Positions 1 through 5,104 of a DNA stretch of 5,104 nucleotides are shown piece by piece. Within the stretch, counting starts at the first letter, position 1, and each line of letters opens with the position of its first letter. The stretch is from Methanobacterium sp. (GTDB lineage: Archaea > Methanobacteriota > Methanobacteria > Methanobacteriales > Methanobacteriaceae). The notes beneath the pieces are model-generated. The model was not told the DNA's origin. It was given only the letters and a program-made list of their open reading frames with translations, and did not search any database. The stretch covers positions 1 to 5,104 of the forward strand of contig JAJFTX010000215.1 in NCBI GenBank assembly GCA_021372715.1, in the 5' to 3' direction. The position numbers were made by a program, and so were the translations under genes.

Positions 1-2
1 GT

Positions 3-1964
3 TCAGATCTCAGCGGGGATTACTATAATTATTTTATAACCACAGATCTAACCCACAATAACCAAGGGGCTGATACTTCATCAAATGGAAACATACCAGA
101 TGACATACCCATATATTTCAAAACAAGCAGTGGAACTATAAATAACTCAGCTCCAACTAAAAAAGGAAAAGCCGAAGTTAAGATAATCGGCAACTCTACG
201 GGCACAGCTATTGTTAGAGCAACTCTCTATAATCTGACAGTTTCTCATCAATTGAATATAACTCGCGTGAATTTACTCGGAGTATACAATACAAGAACCA
301 ATAAAAGTTTTGTAACTATACAAGAGGCTATAGACGATATTGACACCATAAACGGAGATACTATAACCCTTGCAGAAGGAACTTACACAGAAAACATTAT
401 AATAAATAAAAAACTCATTATTCAACCATTTAATGGTTCAGATGTAACTATCCAGGCAGGAAATTCAGATAAAAGTGTTTTTGTCATAGATAGCGATGGT
501 AGCGGGACAACTATTCAAAATTTAAAAATTATAGGCTCTAATGATTCATATGGTATCGCTCTAAGCCATGCTTATAATACAAACCTTAATAATAATATAA
601 TATTAAATAGTAGTAAAGGAATATATTTATATTTATCAGGTAATAACATTATAAACAACAACATCATAGAAGACAACTATTATGGAATAGCACTCTATAA
701 ATCAACTGTTAATACAATAACAGGAAATATATTAGAAAAAAATGAAACCAGCATATATCTATATGATTCAAATTATAATCAAATAAAAGACTGCACTGTT
801 AAAGAAAATTGGTATGGAATAAATCTTTATCACTCCAACAACAACGAACTAATTAATAATGAACTTGAAACTAATTGGGTGGGCATCTACCTCCATGATA
901 CTAACAATAACAGCATAATTGAAAATGATATTACCAATAATGGCGCCGGAATCACTTATCATGACTCTATAGGTACCATTTTATCCGAAAATAGTTTCAA
1001 GGATAACTGGCTTGCAGATACATCATCAATAGACTCCGGCGAAATGGTTATGGCCACTACCATATACTCCTGCGGACCTGCAGCCCTGGCCACAATCCTG
1101 AAAAGCCTAGGAATATTTACCACTGAAGCGGAAATAGCCAGATTAGCAAGTACAGATGAAACAGGAACCAGTTTATATGGATTAAAAATAGCAGCTCAAT
1201 CCAAGGGTCTTACAGCTTTCGGAGGTTGGTTAACTACAGATCAACTTGAAAAAAACTTCATAGTTGTATTATCCATTAATGGTCGAAATCATATAGAAGT
1301 AGTACAAAATATAACTGAAAACACCATTACTCTGTTCGATCCTAACCTAGGTATAATCGAAATGAGTAGGGATAAATTCAACGAACTATATACAGGTATA
1401 GCGCTAGTCATAAATGACAGTTTACCATCAGGAACCGTACAATTAACCAATGAAGAAATGCGAAACATCAAAGCCATGTGGCATTATGAAACAATCGCGC
1501 ATTCTTACTACGTACCCGGATACTGGTATTGGACATATGAATGGTTAGATACCAGTTTTTATGTACCATATCTTTACTGGGAATATGTTCCAGGATATTA
1601 CCTATTGGGAGTAATTCCCATACCCGGACACTATGAACCCCGTTTAGGCTGGTATCGAGTAAGCTGTGGATTCTGGGTTCCAAATTTACATTATGTACCT
1701 GGATATTATGCGACATATTACACTACAGAAATATTTCTAGATTCAAATGATATACCAAAAATCCAACCTTCTTATGAATGGAGAGGATTCAGTATTGTAC
1801 AGGATCGGTTAACATATGGTGGTTTAAAAACCATTGGAGGTATTTTTGGTTCTGGATCACCCTATGGAATTGTACCAGGATTAGTTTCAATATGGGATGG
1901 TTTAAATGAATACTATTCAAATTTGGATAAAGTTGGATCACAAGGTTGGATAAACCCGAAATAA
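3..1964 (+). CDS. Adhesin-like surface protein with Ig-like domain, beta-helix and C39 peptidase-like domain (5' partial)
   Basis: The frame is open to the left edge, so the TTG at 252 is not the true start; 653 C-terminal residues are visible, and the N-terminus and any signal peptide lie outside. Counting from base 3: residues 5-80 resemble an invasin/Big-1 Ig-like domain (IPIYFKTSSGTI, then KKGKAEVKIIG and TAIVRATLYN). Residues 95-180 look like the N-terminal part of a pectate-lyase/NosD beta-helix (TIQEAIDDI, ITLAEGTYTENI). Residues 184-337 are seven 22-residue helix coils. Residues 348-471 match peptidase family C39 with Cys357 (YSCGPAALATIL), His430 (GRNHIEVV) and Asp446 (LFDPNLG). Residues 494-573 are Tyr/Trp-rich, followed by a Gly-rich tail ending GWINPK. 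There is no C-terminal membrane helix or obvious pseudomurein-binding repeat. Many N-x-S/T sites are present. The protein is inferred to be secreted and envelope-associated. The adhesion role is by family analogy; substrate and activity are unknown. Confidence 0.88.
   Translation, partial: SDLSGDYYNYFITTDLTHNNQGADTSSNGNIPDDIPIYFKTSSGTINNSAPTKKGKAEVKIIGNSTGTAIVRATLYNLTVSHQLNITRVNLLGVYNTRTNKSFVTIQEAIDDIDTINGDTITLAEGTYTENIIINKKLIIQPFNGSDVTIQAGNSDKSVFVIDSDGSGTTIQNLKIIGSNDSYGIALSHAYNTNLNNNIILNSSKGIYLYLSGNNIINNNIIEDNYYGIALYKSTVNTITGNILEKNETSIYLYDSNYNQIKDCTVKENWYGINLYHSNNNELINNELETNWVGIYLHDTNNNSIIENDITNNGAGITYHDSIGTILSENSFKDNWLADTSSIDSGEMVMATTIYSCGPAALATILKSLGIFTTEAEIARLASTDETGTSLYGLKIAAQSKGLTAFGGWLTTDQLEKNFIVVLSINGRNHIEVVQNITENTITLFDPNLGIIEMSRDKFNELYTGIALVINDSLPSGTVQLTNEEMRNIKAMWHYETIAHSYYVPGYWYWTYEWLDTSFYVPYLYWEYVPGYYLLGVIPIPGHYEPRLGWYRVSCGFWVPNLHYVPGYYATYYTTEIFLDSNDIPKIQPSYEWRGFSIVQDRLTYGGLKTIGGIFGSGSPYGIVPGLVSIWDGLNEYYSNLDKVGSQGWINPK
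552..1013 (+). repeat. Seven tandem 22-residue (66-bp) beta-helix coils
   Basis: Seven consecutive units of 22 codons encode coils that begin G/S-I-x-L/Y (GIAL, GIYL, GIAL, SIYL, GINL, GIYL, GITY) and continue with an Asn-rich turn and an N-x-I/L strand. The units start at 552, 618, 684, 750, 816, 882 and 948 with no insertions or deletions. This is the NosD/PbH1 right-handed parallel beta-helix pattern. The repetition is clear at protein level; the DNA copies have diverged, which indicates an old array rather than a recent expansion. Confidence 0.85.
1044..1415 (+). other. Peptidase C39-like domain with substituted oxyanion residue
   Basis: This is the domain segment of the surface protein at residues 348-471. 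The CGPAA motif places the nucleophile Cys at 1071-1073, His at 1290-1292 and Asp at 1338-1340. The His-to-Asp spacing of 16 residues fits C39 peptidases such as the ComA peptidase domain. The Gln that family members carry six residues before the Cys, which forms the oxyanion hole, is Ala here (gcc, 1053-1055). C39 domains are best known for cleaving double-glycine leaders inside ABC exporters. This copy has no transporter attached and sits in an extracellular protein, so it could be a weak protease, a binding domain or a self-processing module. Confidence 0.75.
1482..1721 (+). repeat. Tyr/Trp-rich block with YVPGY repeats
   Basis: Residues 494-573 of the surface protein hold 19 Tyr, 6 Trp and 2 Phe in 80 positions. 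YVPGY occurs three times (starts at 1509, 1584 and 1692), with related forms YVPYLY, PIPGHYEP and FWVPNLHY between them. The spacing is irregular. The pattern recalls the WVPG(H/Y)W-type repeats of bacterial YXWGXW-repeat envelope proteins, but this likeness is from memory and not verified. The function is unknown; a stacked aromatic surface binding glycan or wall polymer is possible. Confidence 0.6.
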
Positions 1965-1988
1965 TTGAAACTTTCTAATTTTTTATAT

Positions 1989-1995
1989 AGGAGGA
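1989..1995 (+). promoter_or_regulatory. Ribosome binding site (AGGAGGA) deciding the TTG start at 2002
   Basis: AGGAGGA lies 6 nt before the TTG at 2002 and is a strong match to the archaeal anti-Shine-Dalgarno end of 16S rRNA. It supports TTG as the true start of the small membrane protein, although the gene is very AT-rich. Confidence 0.75.
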
Positions 1996-2001
1996 TCTAA
2001 A

Positions 2002-2334
2002 TTGATAAAATTAAAAAAAGAAAAAATATCATCAATATCAATTTTGATTGGATTAATACTATTAATAATTTTGATACCATTGTTTCAAAAACCATCTTTA
2101 GCGACTATATTCTTAGTATTAGTTGCTATATATTTAGTTATAAGCGGAATATTTAATCATAAAGCAATTTTATCAATTTTTTTAGGTATTGGATTATTAA
2201 TAACCCTTTTAATTTGGACATCGATTCAAATAACTTCTTTTATTGAAATTATAATTCTAATAATCTCCTCAATATTATGTATAATACTCGGGATCTTAGC
2301 TCATTTAGGTTATATCTCAAAAACATGGATATAA
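2002..2334 (+). CDS. Small four-helix membrane protein, unknown function
   Basis: This 110-residue protein starts at TTG, supported by AGGAGGA 6 nt upstream, and begins 37 nt after the surface protein stop. After a basic N-terminus (MIKLKKEK) it has four predicted membrane segments at about residues 10-28, 33-51, 54-72 and 75-103, made mostly of Ile, Leu, Val and Phe. The positive residues (N-terminal Lys cluster, NHK between helices 2 and 3, Lys near the C-terminus) suggest both ends are cytoplasmic. I see no enzyme motif and recognise no family. Its position suggests co-transcription with the surface protein, so a role with it (localisation, membrane partner, protection) is possible but unproven. 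The sequence is much more AT-rich than the hemC cluster. Confidence 0.75.
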   Translation: MIKLKKEKISSISILIGLILLIILIPLFQKPSLATIFLVLVAIYLVISGIFNHKAILSIFLGIGLLITLLIWTSIQITSFIEIIILIISSILCIILGILAHLGYISKTWI

Positions 2335-2759
2335 AAAAGATATTTAAAGATTTATTAGTTTTCAGCAAGTTTAGATATAATATAAGAATTGTGAAAAATA
2401 TGGAAGAAAAAGTTTTAAGATACTTAAATATAGTTTTAGGAATCTTTTATTTATTTATTGGTTTATTTGAATTTGTTTTTTCTAAATTACCTTTAGATTT
2501 GTTAGTTACTTCTTTTGGATTGGTAATTTTAATCTTTGGTTTGGTAAAAAAGGATGATTTATTTAAAAAAAAGTTCTATTTATTATTTTTTGGGGTGATA
2601 GTATTTCAAGGAGCAACAATAATAAGTACTTATTTATTTATCCCCCAAAATATTTTAATAAATCAATTTATAATTGCATTAACATGTTTTATTCTATTAA
2701 TTATTGTTTTAATCCACATTATATTTAAAAACAGGAAAATTCAAAATAATATAAATTAA
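2325..2759 (+). CDS. Second small four-helix membrane protein, unknown function (start uncertain)
   Basis: From the ATG at 2325, which overlaps the preceding stop by 10 nt, the product is 144 residues. A polar basic N-terminal stretch (about residues 1-33) precedes four predicted membrane segments at about 34-53, 58-74, 84-105 and 112-133. A KKDDLFKKK loop between helices 2 and 3 and a KNRK tail indicate both ends cytoplasmic. No start has a good ribosome binding site. ATG 2277 would overlap the upstream gene by 58 nt. ATG 2400 gives a 119-residue protein that starts close to helix 1 and could be leaderless (see promoter candidate). I chose 2325 because the frame stays open well upstream of 2400, unlikely by chance in such AT-rich DNA, and the short overlap suits translational coupling. 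Size and layout resemble the previous gene, so they may be distant paralogues. Function not recognised. Confidence 0.65.
   Translation: MDIKKIFKDLLVFSKFRYNIRIVKNMEEKVLRYLNIVLGIFYLFIGLFEFVFSKLPLDLLVTSFGLVILIFGLVKKDDLFKKKFYLLFFGVIVFQGATIISTYLFIPQNILINQFIIALTCFILLIIVLIHIIFKNRKIQNNIN
2370..2377 (+). promoter_or_regulatory. Possible archaeal TATA box for a leaderless transcript starting near 2400
   Basis: TTTAGATA, one base from the consensus TTTATATA, is centred about 26 nt before the ATG at 2400, with the purine-rich AGCAAG just upstream as a possible BRE. That geometry would give a leaderless mRNA for the short form of the second membrane protein. The region is so AT-rich that a chance match is quite possible. 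Confidence 0.25.
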
Positions 2760-2796
2760 ATAACCTAATGTAATGGAAATAAATGTAAAGATCATA

Positions 2797-2802
2797 TTTT
2801 TT
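2797..2802 (+). terminator. T-run, possible + strand terminator
   Basis: TTTTTT lies 37 nt after the stop of the second membrane protein in the gap between convergent genes. Archaeal transcription commonly ends at such oligo-U tracts without needing a hairpin. The high AT content limits confidence. Confidence 0.3.
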
Positions 2803-2816
2803 GGATAAATAGATCG

Positions 2817-2847
2817 AAAACTTAATTATTTTTCAGAAATAAGTTAA
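2817..2847 (-). terminator. Imperfect AT hairpin plus T residues, possible terminator of the hemC cluster
   Basis: TTAATTATTT (2822-2831) pairs with AAATAAgTTAA (2837-2847) around a TTCAG loop, with one bulged G. Read on the - strand the hairpin is followed by GTTTT (2817-2821). It sits about 30 nt beyond the stop of the PyrE-like gene. The stem is all A-T, hence weak. Confidence 0.35.
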
Positions 2848-2876
2848 TTAAATTCAGATTAAGAAAGATCAGTACT

Positions 2877-3476
2877 CTACCCTAACCTACTCACTCTGAT
2901 TAGTGATTCGACTGGTACTCCTACTAGTTTATCTATGCCTTTTTTATCTATCAGTACAACGGCGGCGAGTGGTTCTGCTCCTAGGTCTTTGTAGACTTTG
3001 ATGGCTTCGCTGATGGTTTTTCCACTGGTTATAACGTCGTCTACTATTACTACGCGTCGGCCTTTTACGGGGGCGAAGTTGCTGCTTACTGCTCCTTGTG
3101 CGTCTTTTTCTTTGCGGTGTTTTATGGGATGGAATACAGATATGTCTGCTTCTATTATATCCGCCATCATGGTGGCGAAAGGTATTCCACTTACGGTTAT
3201 GCCTACTATGACTTCTGGTTCTCCATGTTCCAGGGCCATGTCGGTGAGGGCTGCAGAGACGTATTTCATTCTTACTGAGCTGCCACCTAGGCTTTGCCAG
3301 TTTATTGCGAAGTCGAGGGGTGCTTTTTCTCCTTTTTCTCCTGTTTTTTTATCGGTTAATTGGAGTATCAGCCATCTGGCTGTGTCTTTGGATACGTTTA
3401 ATTCATCTGCGATTTCCCCGGTTGTGAATCCTCTGCTTCTAAGTTCATGTGCCTCTTTTATGAGTTTTTCATTCAC
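2877..3476 (-). CDS. Orotate phosphoribosyltransferase-like protein with N-terminal HTH (GfcR/PyrE-like)
   Basis: This 199-residue protein starts at GTG and appears complete. Residues 5-40 form a helix-turn-helix (LRSRGFTTGEIADELNVSKD). Residues about 60-199 are a type I phosphoribosyltransferase fold with the PRPP-binding loop VVIVDDVITSGKT at 142-154 and a flexible-loop-like segment HPIKHRKEKDAQG at 116-128. True PyrE enzymes of pyrimidine synthesis lack the HTH. This architecture matches the archaeal PyrE-like family whose haloarchaeal member GfcR regulates sugar catabolism genes. It is therefore probably a DNA-binding regulator that senses a phosphorylated ligand, though leftover transferase activity is not excluded. 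It is the last gene of the cluster, 42 nt after the dehydrogenase stop. A TTTAATTA stretch (complement of 3503-3510) could be a weak internal promoter. Confidence 0.9.
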   Translation of the reverse strand: MNEKLIKEAHELRSRGFTTGEIADELNVSKDTARWLILQLTDKKTGEKGEKAPLDFAINWQSLGGSSVRMKYVSAALTDMALEHGEPEVIVGITVSGIPFATMMADIIEADISVFHPIKHRKEKDAQGAVSSNFAPVKGRRVVIVDDVITSGKTISEAIKVYKDLGAEPLAAVVLIDKKGIDKLVGVPVESLIRVSRLG

Positions 3477-3481
3477 ATTTA

Positions 3482-3489
3482 CACATCCT
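3482..3489 (-). promoter_or_regulatory. Ribosome binding site for the PyrE-like gene
   Basis: On the - strand AGGATGTG, one mismatch from AGGAGGTG, ends 5 nt before the GTG start at 3476. The nearby ATG triplets in other frames run straight into stops, so GTG is the supported start. Confidence 0.5.
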
Positions 3490-3518
3490 ACTATCTACTA
3501 CATAATTAAATTAATAGT

Positions 3519-4472
3519 CTATACTTCATTCATATTAATGGGTTTTTTGGATTTAGCGGATTTCATGGCGGCCAGTACCACTTTTAGGGCGTGTATCCCA
3601 TCTTCTCCTGTGATTCTTGGTTCTTCGTCATTGATTATTGAGGATAAGAATGAGTCTAATTCTTCTTTAAGTGGTTCTTTATGTTCAACTTCTACTTTCT
3701 GGGCGTTTTTTCCGTATACTTCCACTTCCTGATCGATATAATCGATTGATATTATTCCATCTACGCCTATTATCTCTAATTGTCGCTTTTTATAGGGTGT
3801 GAGCCAGTTTGTTTCGAGGACTCCGACTGTTCCGTTTTCAAATTTCATCATCAACTCTGCATGGTCTTCGAATTCGCATTTCTCAAGTCTACTACCCATA
3901 TTTGCATATACGTTGGATACGGGACTGTCGAAGAGGTGGAACATGATGTCTACTTCGTGAATGGCCAGGTCTATGGTCACTCCTACATCTTTTATTCTGG
4001 GAGGGAATGGTCCTACTCTTTTAGCTGATGCGGATACCACTTCACCGATTACTCCCTCATCTATTAGCCTTTTTGCCTCTATTACTGCAGGATTGAATCT
4101 TTCTACATGACCGGTTGCCAGTTTAACCCCTGCATCTCTGGCTGCGTCTACCATTTCTTTGGCTTCATCTAGGGTAAATGCTATTGGTTTTTCCACCAGT
4201 ACATGTTTTCCCTGTTCTATGGCTCCCATAACTACTTCAAAATGATATGTTGTGGGTACGCATACGCTTACTGCGTCTATTTCTGGCATTTCCAGTATAT
4301 TTCCATAATCAACATAACCTACTGTGTTATATTCTTTGGAAACCTCCGCCAGGGTTCCTTTCATCAGATCAGATATGGCCAGGAGGTTGGCGTTTTTTAT
4401 TTTGGAATAGACACGCACGTGATTCTGGCCCATGGCACCCACCCCAATTACGCCTACGTTAATACTCTTCAA
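3519..4472 (-). CDS. Gfo/Idh/MocA-family NAD(P)-dependent oxidoreductase, possibly a UDP-N-acetylglucosamine 3-dehydrogenase
   Basis: This 317-residue protein has a normal length for the family. The N-terminal Rossmann fold shows VGVIGVGAMGQNH (residues 6-18) for the dinucleotide. The family EKP motif at 94-96 carries the conserved Lys95. GHVERFNP (121-128) and DLAIHEVD (168-175), with Asp168 and His172, line the expected active site. The C-terminal alpha/beta domain (about 125-290) would bind the sugar. Family members oxidise or reduce hydroxyls on sugars, often nucleotide sugars. The methanogen enzyme that makes UDP-3-keto-GlcNAc for surface glycans is a family member and a reasonable guess, but the substrate cannot be read from sequence. 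The TTG start is supported by a strong Shine-Dalgarno site and overlaps the hemC stop by 4 nt (TTGA), suggesting translational coupling. The role need not be in tetrapyrrole synthesis. Confidence 0.9.
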   Translation of the reverse strand: MKSINVGVIGVGAMGQNHVRVYSKIKNANLLAISDLMKGTLAEVSKEYNTVGYVDYGNILEMPEIDAVSVCVPTTYHFEVVMGAIEQGKHVLVEKPIAFTLDEAKEMVDAARDAGVKLATGHVERFNPAVIEAKRLIDEGVIGEVVSASAKRVGPFPPRIKDVGVTIDLAIHEVDIMFHLFDSPVSNVYANMGSRLEKCEFEDHAELMMKFENGTVGVLETNWLTPYKKRQLEIIGVDGIISIDYIDQEVEVYGKNAQKVEVEHKEPLKEELDSFLSSIINDEEPRITGEDGIHALKVVLAAMKSAKSKKPINMNEV

Positions 4473-5104
4473 ATGTTATCCTCCTTAATAATTTTAGCCG
4501 CTTCATTACCTATTTCCCAGGCTTTTTCCAGTTTTCCACTAGTATTAACCTTAGAAATCACTTTTCCTTCCCGACTGAGTAAAATTGCATTCAAATATAG
4601 CTTTTTACCATCTGCACGTGCATTAGCTCCCAGGGGCCATTGACATCCCCCTCCTAATTCTTCTAAGACGGTTTTTTCCGCTTTAACTTCCTGTGCTGAT
4701 GGTTTGTGATTTAATTTTTCCAATATTTCTTTATATTGATTGTTTTCTCCTGCCACTATGGCCAGTGCTCCCTGGCCTGCTGCAGGTGTGAAATATTCTG
4801 TTGGGAATACTTGATTTATATGTTTTTTTAGCTTTAATCTTTTTATACCTGCTTCAGCTAGTATTGCACCTTGGTATTCTCCGTTTAAAACTTTATTTAT
4901 CCGGGTTTCTACATTTCCTCTTATGGATTTTATATTTACATTTTTTTTATGATGGTTAATAAAAGCTTCTCTTCTCAGACTGCTGGTGCCTAAGGTAGCT
5001 CCCTCGGGGATCTCATCCCATGCATAAGGTGATACTAGTGCTTCTCGGGGTGATTCTCTCGGGGGGACTGCTACTACTTCCAGGCCTTCGGTTAGTTCTG
5101 TGGG
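4469..5104 (-). CDS. hemC: Hydroxymethylbilane synthase (porphobilinogen deaminase), 5' partial
   Basis: The frame is open to the right edge, giving 211 C-terminal residues of a protein usually near 300, so roughly the first 80-90 residues (including the catalytic Asp region) lie outside. Visible family motifs, counted from the edge, are LGTSSLRR, then SIRGNVETRI, ILAEAGIKRL and TPAAGQGALAI. LGGGCQWPLGA carries Cys154 (4643-4645), which attaches the dipyrromethane cofactor. The enzyme polymerises four porphobilinogen molecules into hydroxymethylbilane in the cytoplasm. In methanogens this leads through uroporphyrinogen III to coenzyme F430, corrinoids and sirohaem. The residue after CQ is Trp where Val is usual. 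A GTG at 4756 lies inside the conserved domain and is not the start. The gene overlaps the dehydrogenase by 4 nt and is the most upstream visible gene of the cluster. Confidence 0.95.
   Translation of the reverse strand, partial: PTELTEGLEVVAVPPRESPREALVSPYAWDEIPEGATLGTSSLRREAFINHHKKNVNIKSIRGNVETRINKVLNGEYQGAILAEAGIKRLKLKKHINQVFPTEYFTPAAGQGALAIVAGENNQYKEILEKLNHKPSAQEVKAEKTVLEELGGGCQWPLGANARADGKKLYLNAILLSREGKVISKVNTSGKLEKAWEIGNEAAKIIKEDNI
4480..4486 (-). promoter_or_regulatory. Ribosome binding site (AAGGAGG) deciding the TTG start at 4472
   Basis: On the - strand AAGGAGG lies 7 nt before the TTG at 4472, inside the end of hemC. Its strength and spacing support TTG as the start of the dehydrogenase, whose Rossmann motif begins a few residues later. 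Confidence 0.8.

Noticed and set aside
252..254. TTG as the start of the surface protein
   Set aside because: The same frame is open back to base 3 and encodes an Ig-like domain, so the gene simply continues past the left edge.
1044..1415. C71 pseudomurein endoisopeptidase
   Set aside because: The CGPAALATIL, NHIEVV and FDPNLG motifs fit family C39, and I see no obvious pseudomurein-binding repeats in the visible protein.
1289..1716. Two - strand frames inside the surface protein gene
   Set aside because: They are mirror frames of the C39 and aromatic regions, with no ribosome site or domain.
1482..1721. YVPGY repeats as an elastin-like sequence
   Set aside because: Elastin repeats are VPGxG with Gly/Val-rich context; here the context is Tyr/Trp-rich and the spacing irregular.
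1979..1989. TTTTTTATATA before the first membrane protein gene as TATA box or terminator
   Set aside because: As a TATA box it would start transcription inside the gene after the TTG at 2002; as a terminator it would sit against the ribosome site. It could still cause partial termination, but there is no further support.
2998..3732. Long + strand frame of 244 codons
   Set aside because: It lies antisense across the PyrE-like gene and the end of the dehydrogenase, both with clear family motifs; its translation is low-complexity Ser/Thr-rich with no recognisable domain.
4203..4643. Long + strand frame of 146 codons
   Set aside because: It is antisense to the Rossmann domain of the dehydrogenase and the end of hemC, and its translation shows no domain.
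4754..4756. GTG as the start of a 95-residue protein
   Set aside because: It falls right after the conserved PAAGQGALAI segment of HemC; the frame is open to the right edge with HemC motifs throughout.

Overview
The window most likely comes from a methanogenic archaeon of the Methanobacteriales (Methanobacterium-like). This is inferred from a Methanobacteriales-style adhesin-like surface protein (Ig-like domain, beta-helix repeats, papain-like C39 domain), from a PyrE-like phosphoribosyltransferase with an N-terminal helix-turn-helix of the kind seen in euryarchaea, from TTG and GTG starts behind GGAGG Shine-Dalgarno sites, and from moderate to very high AT content. No rRNA, tRNA, CRISPR array or insertion sequence was seen.

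Left half (3-2759, + strand): the 3' part of a large secreted surface protein, open to the left edge. Its order is an invasin-type Ig-like domain, a NosD/pectate-lyase-type right-handed beta-helix with seven exact 22-residue coils, a C39-type cysteine peptidase domain with Cys, His and Asp in place but the usual oxyanion Gln replaced by Ala, an 80-residue Tyr/Trp-rich block with YVPGY repeats, and a Gly-rich tail. Just downstream are two small genes of unknown function, each encoding a predicted four-helix membrane protein, in very AT-rich sequence. The three may form one transcription unit.

Middle (2760-2876): an AT-rich gap between convergent genes, with a T-run on the + strand and an imperfect hairpin followed by T residues on the - strand. 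Both are terminator candidates.

Right half (2877-5104, - strand): a compact conserved cluster read right to left. hemC (hydroxymethylbilane synthase, N-terminus outside the window) overlaps by 4 nt a Gfo/Idh/MocA-family NAD(P)-dependent sugar dehydrogenase, followed after a 42-nt gap by the HTH-PyrE-like protein. hemC supplies the tetrapyrrole ring for F430 and corrinoids. The other two proteins have no obvious tetrapyrrole role, and the dehydrogenase may act on a nucleotide sugar for the cell envelope.

The most unusual item is the C-terminal half of the surface protein, where an apparently altered C39 domain is joined to an aromatic repeat block and followed by two uncharacterised membrane proteins.
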